Below, piece by piece: positions 34,902 through 46,000 of a DNA stretch of 64,000 nucleotides. The DNA is taken from positions 2,663,501 to 2,727,500 of the forward strand of contig JAALGY010000020.1 of NCBI GenBank assembly GCA_032358165.1, written 5' to 3'. The notes below the pieces were generated by a model. The model searched no databases and was not told where the DNA came from. It worked only from the letters and a program-made list of their open reading frames with translations. The stretch comes from Diplosphaera chodatii (Eukaryota > Chlorophyta > Trebouxiophyceae > Prasiolales > Stichococcaceae). Within the stretch, counting starts at the first letter, position 1. Each line of letters begins with the position of its first letter. A program made the translations under genes and the position numbers.

Positions 34902-35446
34902 GCACTGTGGCCCACATGTGGTGACTGTGACCACATGCTAGGTGCAAGCTTTTACCAGGGCTGTTGGTTGTCAACTTGTCATCACGAACTTGTGTATCGG
35001 CGTCAGGGAGTGTGTATGAGAGGGCTATGACTGCCACTGCGTGTCTACTGCCGGAAGGGCAGGGAGACTAAAAATGGGCTGGCCGCTGTATAACCCAACA
35101 TGCAAGGAGACAAAAGGTCGCAGTGGAGTCGACTAGCCACACGGTCGTATACCTTGACACGGTCAATGTGAAAGGCTGCTTGGCTGTCTCAAGCAAAGGC
35201 TCATCATTGCACACATCTCTGGGGTGCTGTTTGACACTGGCAGCAAGCGCACACCGTGCGGTTTGCCGGCCAGCACATACGTGCAAGCCTTGTGCAGACT
35301 ATGCCATGCACAGGGTAACATTGTTTACTCTACAAGCAAGGCGGTCCTGCAGATCATGTGAGCAGCAGTAGTGCCTGTTCCACAGCCGCAAACACCAGCA
35401 TGATGGCTCAACTTGAATATTGAATGGCAGATGTGATGCTGCTGCA
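34902..35446. other. Convergent spacer FBL-9 / FBL-10
   Basis: 3' flanks of convergent genes; contains the FBL-10 copy of the gtggaacaggcact motif at 35366-35387 (minus strand). No gene recognised. Confidence 0.5.
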
Positions 35447-38400
35447 CTACATGACTGGCGGCACCCCCTGCACAATGCTGCGCTCCAGCTGCACCCCGAG
35501 CATGTCGTTGACCTCTCCAAAGGGCAGCTCGATGTCCACTGCGGACCAGCACTCCGACTCGGGCATGTCCGCAACCACTTCAATGAGCGGCAAGCCCGGC
35601 GCTCGGTGCTGCGCCAGTTGAGCAAGCTCCTGCAGCGCAGAATATGCTTGGGTCAAGACAAGTCACTGAGCTACAGGGCTCCGTTGTTCGAGCATGTCTC
35701 TGGCTACTGCTGGCAGGCTGCACAACCAGCAGCATGTCGCACATGTGTCATGCTGACACGGCAGCTAGCTTGCAGCACCAGCATAAGCACAAACAGCCAG
35801 TGCCAAGCATTGCAAGCTGCTCTCATGCCGGCATGTACGACTCAACTTCCGTCAAAGGCGGAAAACCAGCTGCTCAATCCTGATGCGGAAGCACACGCCC
35901 AGTGATCATGGGCACTGTGTGACCGGCAGATGGCAACAGGGTCGAGCACGTGTTGGCACCTGCGCTGTGACATGACGTCATCATTGCACCTTGGTGGAAG
36001 CCGGTTTGGGGTCATCGGTATCGGTCAGCGGCAGCGCCAGCCGCTCCAGGGCCGGCATGCTGGCTACTGCTGATACTGCGTCCGGCCTGCACCAGCATCG
36101 AACAGGGATGTTCATCAGCTCTCAAGAGATGAAGGCCGAATGCACAAGCCAATAAAAGGGCGCTGCATTGTTGCTTGGCTATGGCGTTGCTCGGCCTATG
36201 CATCAGAAAGCAGCAGGTGGCAGCTGCCAGGCTTAGGCTTACTTCAGCGCTAAGGACCGCCGGACTTGGTGCAGCCCCCACATCGAGTATGTCATTTTGC
36301 GGCGCCGTAAGTCCAGCATGCGACAGCTTGCCAGCTGCGCGCAGCACCACACCGTGTCATAAGCACGCACGGGCTCAGGAGCGCCGGCATGCTTTGCTGA
36401 GCGTGCTGAAGGTCTGTCTGGTATGATGGGAACGCGCTGTGGCAATCTTGTACAGCAGGGAGTGCAACAAGGCCCCAGGGTTTCAGAAGCTGACCTTGTG
36501 CAGAGGCGCCTTCGCAAGGGCAGTGCCGCCGTCATCAAGCAGAGCTGGGTTCTCCGACGAGTTGAGCAGCTGCAGCCGTGATAGCTTGCAGACCTCTTTC
36601 GGCACAGAACTCAGTTCGCAATTCACCTGCACACGATGGTGCACGCACCCGTCACGACAGCATGCATTCAGGACCACGTACTGATTACCTTCCAAAGCTA
36701 AAATCACCTTGATCATGTGCCCTGCGCCGATTGATAGTGAATATGCTGTGTAAGCAGATCGCCAATCAAGTGGAAGACAATTCGCACCAGGTGCAGGCTG
36801 ATCAACTGCGGCAGCGCTGCGGCTGCGGCGCAGACACCCTGCAGGTGCTGCCTGCCGACCTCCTCCAGGCCATGGAACGCCAGGTGGCGCAGCGCGTGCA
36901 GCGGCGGCAGGTGGAAGCGGAGGAAGCTGGCGCAGCTCCCGTCACGCCTGGCGGCAAGGGTTTCCGAGTCCTCCTCCCAATCCTCGAGCGGCGACAGGGC
37001 GAGCTGCGTTAGGCCTGCTGGCAGCCGCCCTGGCCACCCTGGCAGTGTCACCTGTTGAAGCAAGGCCACCGTCAGCCAAACTCACACGCTTTCCTGGGCT
37101 CACGCATGACAACGGACACCAAAGCCGTCTTGATGTTCATGCTGATCGTTTGCTCGGGCTGCACAAGCTCCTCAGATGTGGTCTGCTGATGTGGGGTGCA
37201 TCAGAACCTGATGCAATGGTGAAGGCAAACATGCAGTCCACCGCCAAGAACCTAAGTGGAAATCCGCAGGGCACCCGCACCCGCAGGGCCTGCAGTCCCC
37301 GCAGGGTGCTGAGCTGGTGTCTGAAGTCTGGCTGACCCATGCTCTCCTCGGTGCAGTTGCCCACTAAAGACAGCCGCCGCAGCTGCAGAGCAGAAAGCGG
37401 GACTACTTTTGCATCCACATCATGTGCTGTACAGAGCCACGAAGAAGATGCACACTACATGCTTCACGCTGCGCGTTCGGCAATCACCTCAGGCAGCAGG
37501 CGTTGTCCTGGTGTACGGTGCAGGTGTGCACACTGCAATAGGGCGTCCTGATACTATAGAGCCGCACCAGTGCAGTGGGCTGCCAAGTGTAAACGTGCAG
37601 CACCTGGGGCAGGCTTGGCAGTCCACCGGGCGCACACTCCCAACCGATGCTGTGCAGCGCCAGGCTGGTCAGCGCCGTCAGCCGCGACAGGTTTGCCGGC
37701 AGCGGCTGGCCATCCACTACGATTGGATCCGGCGGGGTCAGCCCCTGGGTCGCCGTCATGCGGCAGGCAGCCGAGAGCCAGGGTCCGCAGCGCCTGCATG
37801 GTTGTGCGAGGCTGAACAGCCAGATGGATGTGCTGATTGCGCCATGCAGTACAGCATCTCACAGTGCCACAATACAACCAAGCAACAGAGGAGCCTCTCA
37901 AGGTGCGCTCAGCCACGTCAAGAGGGGCAGCAGAAAGACTGCAACCCTGGAAGGTGTGTGTACCGGGCATGAGGCCGCAACAACAGCCAGCAGTTTCATC
38001 ACTTCAGGCGCGTGGTATGTGTACATATTGCGCTCATCCACGTCTGCCGCGGTGATACCATAGCGTCCGTCAATCCACATGACAGCCAGATCCTGCAGTT
38101 GCATCACACAGGAAGACGATCAGCCCCCACAGCCAGCCTTACCGCTCGCCTCAGACCGATGTACTGCACCATGTCCCAGTGCACGAGACGCTGACCACAA
38201 GCAGTATCATCATTGGGGTCTCGTGCCACATTATCTCCTGGGCGCGCAGGACTGCCTGAAGAGAATCTCGTCTGCAGATGCACGTGCCAGCTGTTGTCAT
38301 ATCTACTTAGGGGTAGTTGAAGTTCTCAAAGTTCGTTAAGTACCCCGAATCTACTGCCCACCTGCAGCACCGGCAGCTGCGCCAGCGCAGCAGCCACGTG

Positions 38401-39500
38401 GTCGTGCGTCACACGCTGCAGGTCGACCAGGGCCAGCTGGCGCAGGCGGACACCCATGCTGGCGATGCCGACCATGGTGCTGTTGGTGAGGCCCCTGCCG
38501 GCACCTTCAGTCAGCCGCAGCGCCTGCAGTTGCGGTTGGGGCAACCTCTGAATCGACTGCTGCCGTGTGCTCACAGACATCTGCAATTTCTGCGGCGCAC
38601 ATCGGCCGCGTTGGCAGCGAAGTCCACTGCCATGTGACTATCACGGCGTGCTTAAACAGCCGCTGTAGTGACTGCACCTGCAGGTTAGGTGCAGCATTGG
38701 CGAGGGTGACGATGAAGGCAGCCAGCAGGCCATCCTCCGGCAGACCCTGGCACACACGGTGAACAGCTGTGATGCAGTTATACATGTATATGTATATGTA
38801 GCTCGTGACAAGTTGGTAACCTGTGCTGTATGTACACGGTGAATGCAGTTCTACTGTCTGCGGAGCCGCATGTGGTGCATTGCTTCATGCTGGCGCTGCA
38901 GGGGCTAGTGCAGAGCGCACCCAGGCGCTGAAGGGCGTGCTGCACTGCAGCTGCAGCAGCCCGCCGCCGTGGCGCTGCAGCCAGCGCTGGAGCGTCAGGA
39001 ACAGCGGCAGCTTCTCCTCAGCCCCGCGGTCCCAAATGTCGCGTCCACTTCCATCAATTCTGGCCGTCTGCATGGTGAGCACAGCAGAAGATGCTGTAAG
39101 CCGTCTGCGCACCAAGTTGCTGGCGCATCTCGGCAGCAGGTAGATGGAGATGGCCGCAGAGAAGGCGTGTCAGAAAGGAAGGCCCCAGTATTGCCTGCCA
39201 CAGCGGGAGGCCACGCTGGGACAGGTGCGAGTACCACGCCCGGCACACGCCTGCCGCCCTGACCCTGCGCATTCGGATTTCAAATATGGCTATGGCACCC
39301 TTGTACCCACTCCTGCCCCAACACAGCCGCGACAGCATTCCCGTGACTACCGTCAGAACACGCAGTGACTGCACACGAAAATTGTTGGGTCCGCTGCACC
39401 TCTCCGGGTAGGGCACATGCACCAGCACTCGCTCCAACACCTCCCCCGGCAGGTGCCCGGCAATACCATGACTGTTTCGAATCTTCCTGGGGGCTTGCAT
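35447..39500 (-). pseudogene. FBL-10: F-box/LRR copy with a frameshift in exon 7
   Basis: Exons: 39400-39500, 39195-39264, 38921-39067, 38678-38746, 38362-38523, 37964-38092, 37604-37793, 37281-37382, 36788-37051, 36495-36626, 36243-36334, 35990-36086, 35447-35629. The exon at 37604-37793 is 190 nt instead of a multiple of three. It starts in frame as ALRTLALGCLPHDG and must then shift by one base to continue as DPIVVDGQPLPANLSRL and end GLPSLPQ. Everything else looks functional: F-box HLPGEVLERVLVHVPYPER, AVC-type second half reading AGVCRAWYSHL, LSRLQLLNSSENPAL, and end EVNDMLGVQLERSIVQGV. A single-base loss or an assembly error explains it. GC donor at intron 2 (cag|gcaata). Confidence 0.7.
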
Positions 39501-39688
39501 ATCGCAGAGCGTGCCAGTAGTGGTCTAGAGCATGTGCCGCAGTGTGTGGCGGCGCGCACAGGAGGTCTTGGCAACAAACTGTTCACGCACGAATCTGCAC
39601 CTGCGTGAACGTTTTGATTACTGCAGCCTGGTAGGATGCAACATGGCAGCTGCAGATCAGAGGGTCACCATGTGCACGAAAGGCCTGA

Positions 39689-39701
39689 CGATCTGAGATC
39701 A
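39689..39701. promoter_or_regulatory. Array palindrome upstream of FBL-10 (CGATCTGAGATCA)
   Basis: One mismatch in the left arm, 189 bp upstream of the FBL-10 start. It is preceded by AGGCCTGA as in other copies. Confidence 0.55.
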
Positions 39702-40069
39702 TTTGCTTTGCACCACCAGCAACGGCTGCTTGAACCCAGACGAACCTGGCACGTTCACGTGTCGGCAACGATACCGATGCGGAGCAACATCGCAAACATG
39801 CAAACACATCGTCAAGGCGCTCAGAGCTCGGTGCAATTGCTGCAGGATGTTGAGTCATGCCCAAGGGGTGCGCAGATGTAGCTTACACCCCAGCAGTGCG
39901 CGCATGCTTGCCTACCAGCGCCGTCAACGACGTCTGCTGCGGCCTGTCCGCGGCAGCTGGTATAACAGATGTACTAGCATCGCATATCCATCAACCCCGG
40001 ATGCTGTATTGCACGCATAGAATGGCAGCCCACAATGGCCACCGCCATTACAGGCCCTAATAACATCAA
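39702..40069. other. Spacer at right end of the array
   Basis: About 370 bp between the FBL-10 promoter element and the TATA-like sequence of the next gene. No gene or repeat seen. Confidence 0.45.
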
Positions 40070-40070
40070 G

Positions 40071-40082
40071 TATAAAATAAAA
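40071..40082 (+). promoter_or_regulatory. TATA-like box (tataaaataaaa)
   Basis: A/T-rich tataaaataaaa in G/C-rich surroundings, 34-45 bp before the ATG at 40116. Position suits a core promoter with a very short 5' leader. Confidence 0.5.
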
Positions 40083-40115
40083 GGCTATGCTCCGACACCA
40101 AGCTGAGGTGGATCC

Positions 40116-40475
40116 ATGAAGTCTGCCAGCCCTACTGAATACGCTCTGCGGCAGCACCAGCAGAATACGGCTTCGCTGCAGGGATTTCTAACATCCAACC
40201 CGCAGCTGCTGTCATGCCCCCGCTTTCAGCGCTGCAGCACCACTGGAGCCCTCAAGTTGCTGCAGCCCACCCTGTGCTCCATTGCCACCACCGGCGCGCC
40301 GCCGCAGCAGCGAAGTCAGCGTGGCGGCCTTCCCCGCAAGGTCCGCCGCACCGATGGCCGCTCGAGTCTGCAGCGCATGACTGCTATCAGTCGGCAGATG
40401 GCCAGCATGCTAGACGCACCCGCTGCCAAGACAGACGATGCTGCATGCTGCTACAGCCGCACAGCAGTTGCATGA
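40116..40475 (+). CDS. Hypothetical small Ser/Arg/Gln-rich protein
   Basis: I do not recognise this gene. The 119-codon ORF starts just after a TATA-like box. Its product (MKSASPTEYALRQHQQNTAS...) is basic, rich in Ser, Thr, Arg and Gln, has no membrane segment and ends CCYSRTAVA. A second open frame overlaps and extends to 40675 with coding-like, helix-prone sequence (YLDRLQAEKDRLWEQEAADF). A single-base indel, or a splice I cannot place, could fuse the two into one protein of about 185 residues. The gene converges on the membrane-protein gene ending at 40835. It could also be chance ORF in G/C-rich DNA. Confidence 0.35.
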   Translation: MKSASPTEYALRQHQQNTASLQGFLTSNPQLLSCPRFQRCSTTGALKLLQPTLCSIATTGAPPQQRSQRGGLPRKVRRTDGRSSLQRMTAISRQMASMLDAPAAKTDDAACCYSRTAVA

Positions 40476-40834
40476 TCTACCTCGACAGGTTACAAGCTGA
40501 GAAGGACAGGCTGTGGGAGCAGGAAGCTGCAGATTTTGGCAGCCGCACCCGGTGGGCAGCGATCTTGGCTGCGGATGCGGCGCTGGAGACGGCGGGGCCG
40601 CTGTGTGTAGACATTCGCGCCCGGTGCTGTAGCGTGCCCTCCAGCGCATCTGCATGCCGAGGCGTCAAGGGTTGATGTGTGTATCACTCAATGCTTGTTA
40701 AGTCACGTAAGTGTGTACAATCACCAGCTGCTGTCACAGTATGTCTGGCGCTGGCTGCCAGGCTGTGAAGCGGACAGAACCTGCTGCTAGCTGCAAGACG
40801 AAGAGCTCCAGCGTGGCGCGGCGCAGACAAACGG

Positions 40835-41934
40835 TCAGCCACACCACACCCAGGGGCCACTGAACGACGGTTGGCAGCCCGGCTTGCGAGGTGTCTGCAG
40901 ATGGTCCTGCAACAGCTGACGAGACGAACCCCTGAGCGCGGGGGCGCCGCGGCGAGCGGCTGGCAGCACATGCGAGCTGAAAACGCCGCGCGCAGCGGTT
41001 GCGCCCTGCTTCAGGGCCGTCTCAGCGGCCACCCAGTTCGCTGCCTGTGCCCGCACCCCGCGCGTGATGTCAGCCCTGCAGCGGCAGACTGCAGAGGTGA
41101 GGACTCCACAGCAGGCGTCATGCACGGGGACACCCAGCAGCAGCCTTGCCGGTTGCTGGTGCTCAGACAGCACATGTAATGATCAGTCACGTCTTCAAAA
41201 ACGGGGCTGTCATCAGCTGAGAAGACACACACACAGACAGCTGTGCAATATATGCCCACAAACTGAAGGTCACAAGCTGCGTGCAGGCAAGCATCAGGAC
41301 ATCCTGCATGGCTCCGCGTGCAGACTTCCACCCGCACGGTGACTGCTGACTTTTTCAGGTCTCACCCCAGCAGCGACAGCTCCTCCACAGCCTCGGTGAC
41401 CTCCATGCCCGACAGCCGCACGGCCGCCGCCGTGTCCGGCACCTCCGCTGCTGCGACCCGGGCCAGCTGCTCCATTGCCAGGGCCGTCCGGCGCCATGCC
41501 TGGCAATGCCGTGCTCATGCTCACTTGCACTGCTGGTGAGCATCAGGGCACGTTCATGGCGGATATGCTGGATGAGATGGTGGTCCAATGCATGAGCTAG
41601 TCCCCCTGGACCCTGGACCACCACTGCCATGCAACAAGTGGACATCTGGGTCAGCATCAGCTGCCTGACAGCAAACCTGCCAGAAGCGGCGCACCCCGGA
41701 TAGAAAAGTGCAGGGACACATGATCGCACCAGCAGCGTCGGGATGGCGAAGGAGACGAGCGCTGAGAATGCTGCGGCGAATATGCACACGCCCAGGCCGA
41801 CCAGCAAGCTGCCTGTGTTTGACAACGCTGCCGCTGCCACCGGCACTGTGCTCGCAACCCCCGCTGCTGCTGCGGGCGCCGCGGCAGCTGTGACGACCCG
41901 CTGAGCGCGATGGCGGCATTGGGAATGCAGCTGA
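40835..41934 (-). CDS. Conserved single-pass membrane protein, probably plastid (5' end unresolved)
   Basis: Three exons can be joined with phase agreement. The first, about 41730-41934, encodes an Ala-rich leader and a membrane span (LSNTGSLLVGLGVCIFAAAF then SALVSFAIPTLL). The second, 41366-41499, encodes AMEQLARVAAAEVPDTAAAV then RLSGMEVTEAVEELSLLG. The third, 40835-41075, encodes ADITRGVRAQAANWVAAETA and a basic C-terminus ending GPWVWCG. A membrane span followed by an LP-x-T-x-AA-x-RLSGMEV-x-D/E...LG-x-D/E-x-T-x-GVR pattern recalls an uncharacterised family of plant and algal plastid proteins I know only by pattern, without an assigned reaction. The first exon's acceptor and start codon are uncertain; an Arg/Ser-rich open stretch upstream (to 42237) could include a transit peptide but is in another frame. 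Confidence 0.5.
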
Positions 41935-42239
41935 CCTGCGGGTGCCAGCCGGACGCTGTGCTGCGGGGTGCTGCTGCAGGGTGGAAGCCCGGCGCTTGGC
42001 CTGTGCAGAACCAGGGGTTATTTGGTGCGTCACTGGTGAAAACGTCAAAGTGAGGCACTTCAGATAATGCTCTCGGTTGTCTATCACTGCGCAGGCGGAC
42101 CTGGAAGGTGATTCGCTTCGCAGGGTAGCTGCACGTCTGCATGCTATGCCATGCCGCATATTGATACAGCGCATCATTTCACAGCACGGTTGCCGTTCTA
42201 TGCCCCCGGTGAATGATCTGATGAATGTTGTGACCACAG

Positions 42240-43014
42240 GCGACGAGTGTTTATGCTACCCGCTTGCCACTACGTCTTGCTTGCAAGCCCCAAGCCGCGC
42301 TCCGCTTGCGCAGGTTTGTCCAGGTCAGTCCCAGGATCCCTGATTGCAGCGCCTGACTCCTGCGCAGACAGCGGCAGCTGCAGCTGCTGCACGTGCCAGT
42401 GTGTGGTCTGATGCGCAACGCCTCTGATCGGCGATGTGTGCGCTGCTCACAGTGTGTGTCGTCCAGTGAGTCATTCTCCACCCTGATGACCCTCGCTGCT
42501 CTGCGCTCTGACAAGAACACCAGATCGACGATCGCGCGTGTAGCTGATCATTGTGCGTTGATCAGTGCCAATATTGCATTCAACTGATTGCGCGGAGCCT
42601 CAGACCTTGTGTTGCGGCCGTTGGGTGCATGCAGTTGTGATGGCACCGTGACTCACACCCAATCGCCACACAGATATGGAGCGTCTTGACAGCTTTAACA
42701 TTCACTAGGGATGTATCATGGCTGAAGGTCCGACGACGCCAACAGTAACCCGCTGCAGACCGACACCGGTTCTCACTCATTGGATGTGCAGCCTCTGACA
42801 GACAGTGAAACACCCGCCAAAGCGGCCTCACAGGCAGGTGCGTGCATCCTCACCCAATGGATAGGACCTACTGACATCAACACCATTTACAAACTCCCTG
42901 TGAGCGGCTCGGCCTCAAGCCCATGCATGCACGGCATGTCAAAGGCGGTTTCGCGATCAATCTGCAGGTGACACGTCGTTTTCAAGTACTCATCTTACTG
43001 CTTGAACTTGCAGC
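42240..43014. other. Intergenic region before the TBL-like gene
   Basis: About 770 bp. The minus strand has an Arg-rich ORF at 42251-42520 that might be a 5' exon of the membrane-protein gene, but I cannot support it with splice sites or motifs. Otherwise nothing recognised. Confidence 0.4.
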
Positions 43015-46000
43015 ATGAGGCTGGACCGGCAGCCGCGGGGGGAGCGGCTGGCCACGGTACCCGAAACGGCGTCGCTGCTCAGCAAGGCGGGCGGCGATCC
43101 CACATCGCCCCGCACATTTGCTGCGCGGCAGTCGCCCCAGCCGCGGCGCCTGCTGCACTACGCCGCCGCCTGCATGGCGCTGGGCCTGCTGGTGCTGTAC
43201 TTCCTCGGGGTGCGGACCAGGGGTCTGCAGGCTGCGCACAGTGCGCCTGCCGTAGGGGCCATGCAGGATCCCACATGCACCATGCGGGAACTGCACCTGA
43301 TTGCTGGATGTGAAGGCCTCACGTCACATGTGTCGCTGAATTTTCTGTTTGATGGCTGCAGGCGCTCCCGGTGGGCGGCGCGTCAGGCGCCTGGATCCGC
43401 AGCCTGCCCAAAAAGCGCCACAACCCCGCGGCGGCGGTGCCGGAGCTCCCGCAGCCGGCCAGCGTGCAGCTGGATGCGGCCGCCAGCCGGCTGGAGGGCG
43501 GCGGTGCTCAGGCAGGAGCGCACACGAGTGGCGGCGGCGGCGGCGGCGGCGGTGCAGAGCCTGGCGTCGGCGCTGCCGGCAGCTCAGACAGCAGCGGTGG
43601 TGGCCTGCCTGGCAGCCGCAGCGGCGGTGACGGCGCTTCAGATTCTGTGGACAGCGACGTACGGCTGCCGATCGGCAGCGGCGACAGCGCAGCGCAGCGC
43701 ACGGGAGCTGGGTCGGACGCCCCAGCGCCATCGCCCAAAGCTGATGCGCCAGCAGTCGAGGATGTCAGCACAGATGTGGACAAAGCGCCGCAAGTGGCTG
43801 CAGACCTGCCGGATGAGCAGCAAGAGGATGCGGCGGCTGCGCCTGGCCAGACAGCTGCCCAGCCCGGCCCGTCAGCGGTGGCCGACACAGCAAAGGGCGC
43901 AGAGTCGTCAGCTCAGGACAGCAGCGGCAACGGAGATCCCGATGATGTGGACAGCCGTACCAGCGGCAAGGCCCGCGGCCAGGCTGACGGTGTTGCAGCA
44001 GCACCTAGCAGCGAGGCGGGCGGCCCCGTTGCTGGTGATGTCAGCCAAGGCGAGGCAGCTGCAGCACCTGAACCAGATGCAGCCTCCAGTAGTGTAGCGC
44101 CTGGGGACGGCGACGCCGAAGCGCCAGTCAGTGACGCCAGTGACGTCGCAGCAAGCAAAGGCGGCGGCAGCAGCGGCAGCAGCAGCAGCAGCAGCCAGAA
44201 ACGTGACGCTGGCAGCCTGAGCAGGGCCAGTGCGCCAGACGAGGCGGCGTTGCTGGCAGACCCTGAGGCCAAGGTGCCACTGCTGTCATGTACACCTTAC
44301 AGAACACGTTGGCAGTCTACGCAAGTCCTAATGCGTGCTGCTGTCGGGTGCCGCGACCTGCTGCAGTTGAGCAGTGGCATGACCAGAAGCTTTGCAGGCT
44401 GGCAGACCTTCGTCTGCGACATTTGTGCAGGAGGCGCAGCCAGACACACAGGCAGACGCTCCAGCGGACAGCAGAGATGGCAGCGAAGCAGCGCCGAGCG
44501 GTGAACTAGGCGCTGCAGGCAGCGCCGATGCAGCTGATGCAGACGCTGCCGCCGAGACGGCGCTGGCGCCCGGCCGATCGCAAGGCGATGGCATTGAACA
44601 GGTGTAGCACAAGATAATTTGCACTTTCTGGTTTCTTTTCACACTGCAACGTGTTGATGCAAACGGTTGCACCTTGGCACACAGCGCAGCTCAGGCTACT
44701 GTGCGGGGCCGGATGCGATGTGTTGTGCCCTACTCAGGCGTTGGATGAGATCAGCATGAGGGCCAGCAGCAGCAGTGACGGCAGCAGTGAGGGAGGTGCA
44801 GGACAGCCTGGCAGCAAAGGTAACAATCCCGGCAGCAGCGGCGCAAGTGCCTCAGGCACCAAGGCCCAGGGCACTGGCCAGGCTGCAGGCGGGCCAGCAG
44901 GGAACAGAAAGCCCGGGAGCAAGCACAAGGCGTCCGCGCCTCAGCCTGGGGTGGAGGGGAGCAGCGGCGGCAGCGGCGACAGTCCTGGCAGCAAGAAGGC
45001 CAGCAAAGACAGCGGCACCAATAACAGCGGTGGCGGCGCCAACAAAGCCGACGGCAGCAGCAGCAGTGCTGCTGGCGGCAGCCCCAAGGGCAAGGGCAAG
45101 GGGCCGAAGTCCGCCGGGCGCAAGGCGGCGGCTGGGCAGCGCGGTGGCTCAGGCAGCGAACGTGTTGCACTCGCTACGCAGGCGGTGAGCACATGCCGCA
45201 GCTGTGCATGCAAGCACACGGCCGAATGGCTGTGCAGTTCCCCGCGCATCTGCAGAGGTTCAGAGCGAAACTCGTCGAGTCTTGCCATGAGCAGAAACGT
45301 GCTTGCGCTTAGCAATAGCTGTACTTTGCTGACTGCAGGGTAACCAGGGCAAGGGCAGCACCCCGCAGCAGGGCTGCCTGGCGTTTGCGCCCGCCGGCTG
45401 CCAGCTCACGCCGGGCAAGGTAGCCTCTGGGTGCTGGCCCTGCACCAGCTGTGCCCTATCTCGATGCTGTGCTGCACAGCGTGCTGCCTGGCTGCTGTGC
45501 ACACTGCACCTGCACCTGCACCTGCACCTGCCACTTGAACGTCTGATGCACCATGGCCAGCAATTACCACGCCGCACAGCTGCATCAATTGCCATCGTGA
45601 CGTCCGCCCCGCTGGGCCTGTCAACGTTACCTGCTGACAGTGCATGCGCCTGCCCCTGCCGCAGAAGGAGCCGCTGCGGTGGCCGGTGTGCGACAACCCG
45701 CCGGGCCACATCATCCCGGGCGGCCCCGACTGCAGCTTCGACCTGGGGGCGGAGCTGCGGCCGTGCCCCATCATCGGCGGCGGTGCGGGTTTTTGAAGCT
45801 GCACTGATCACCTTTCGTGATCGATCAGTACCCTGTTTTATGCGCATCTGCAAGTCGAATGCGGCAGGTCGGGCTGTGTTTCACAGTTGGCCTGCAATGT
45901 CTCCATGCTGCTGATTCTGTGCAAGTGTGCTTGCTTGTGGTTCGACACCACTGCTGAACTGCTTTGCTGACGCGACAGGAGGGTTGCAATGATCAGCAGC

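Noticed and set aside
41554..42237. 227-codon minus-strand ORF as a single-exon gene
   Set aside because: It is in a different frame from the membrane span at 41730-41850, which has clear coding character; at most its upstream part is a leader.
43508..43888. Long antisense ORF opposite the TBL-like stalk
   Set aside because: Mirror of GC-rich low-complexity coding sequence; the plus strand has the spliced, phase-consistent gene.
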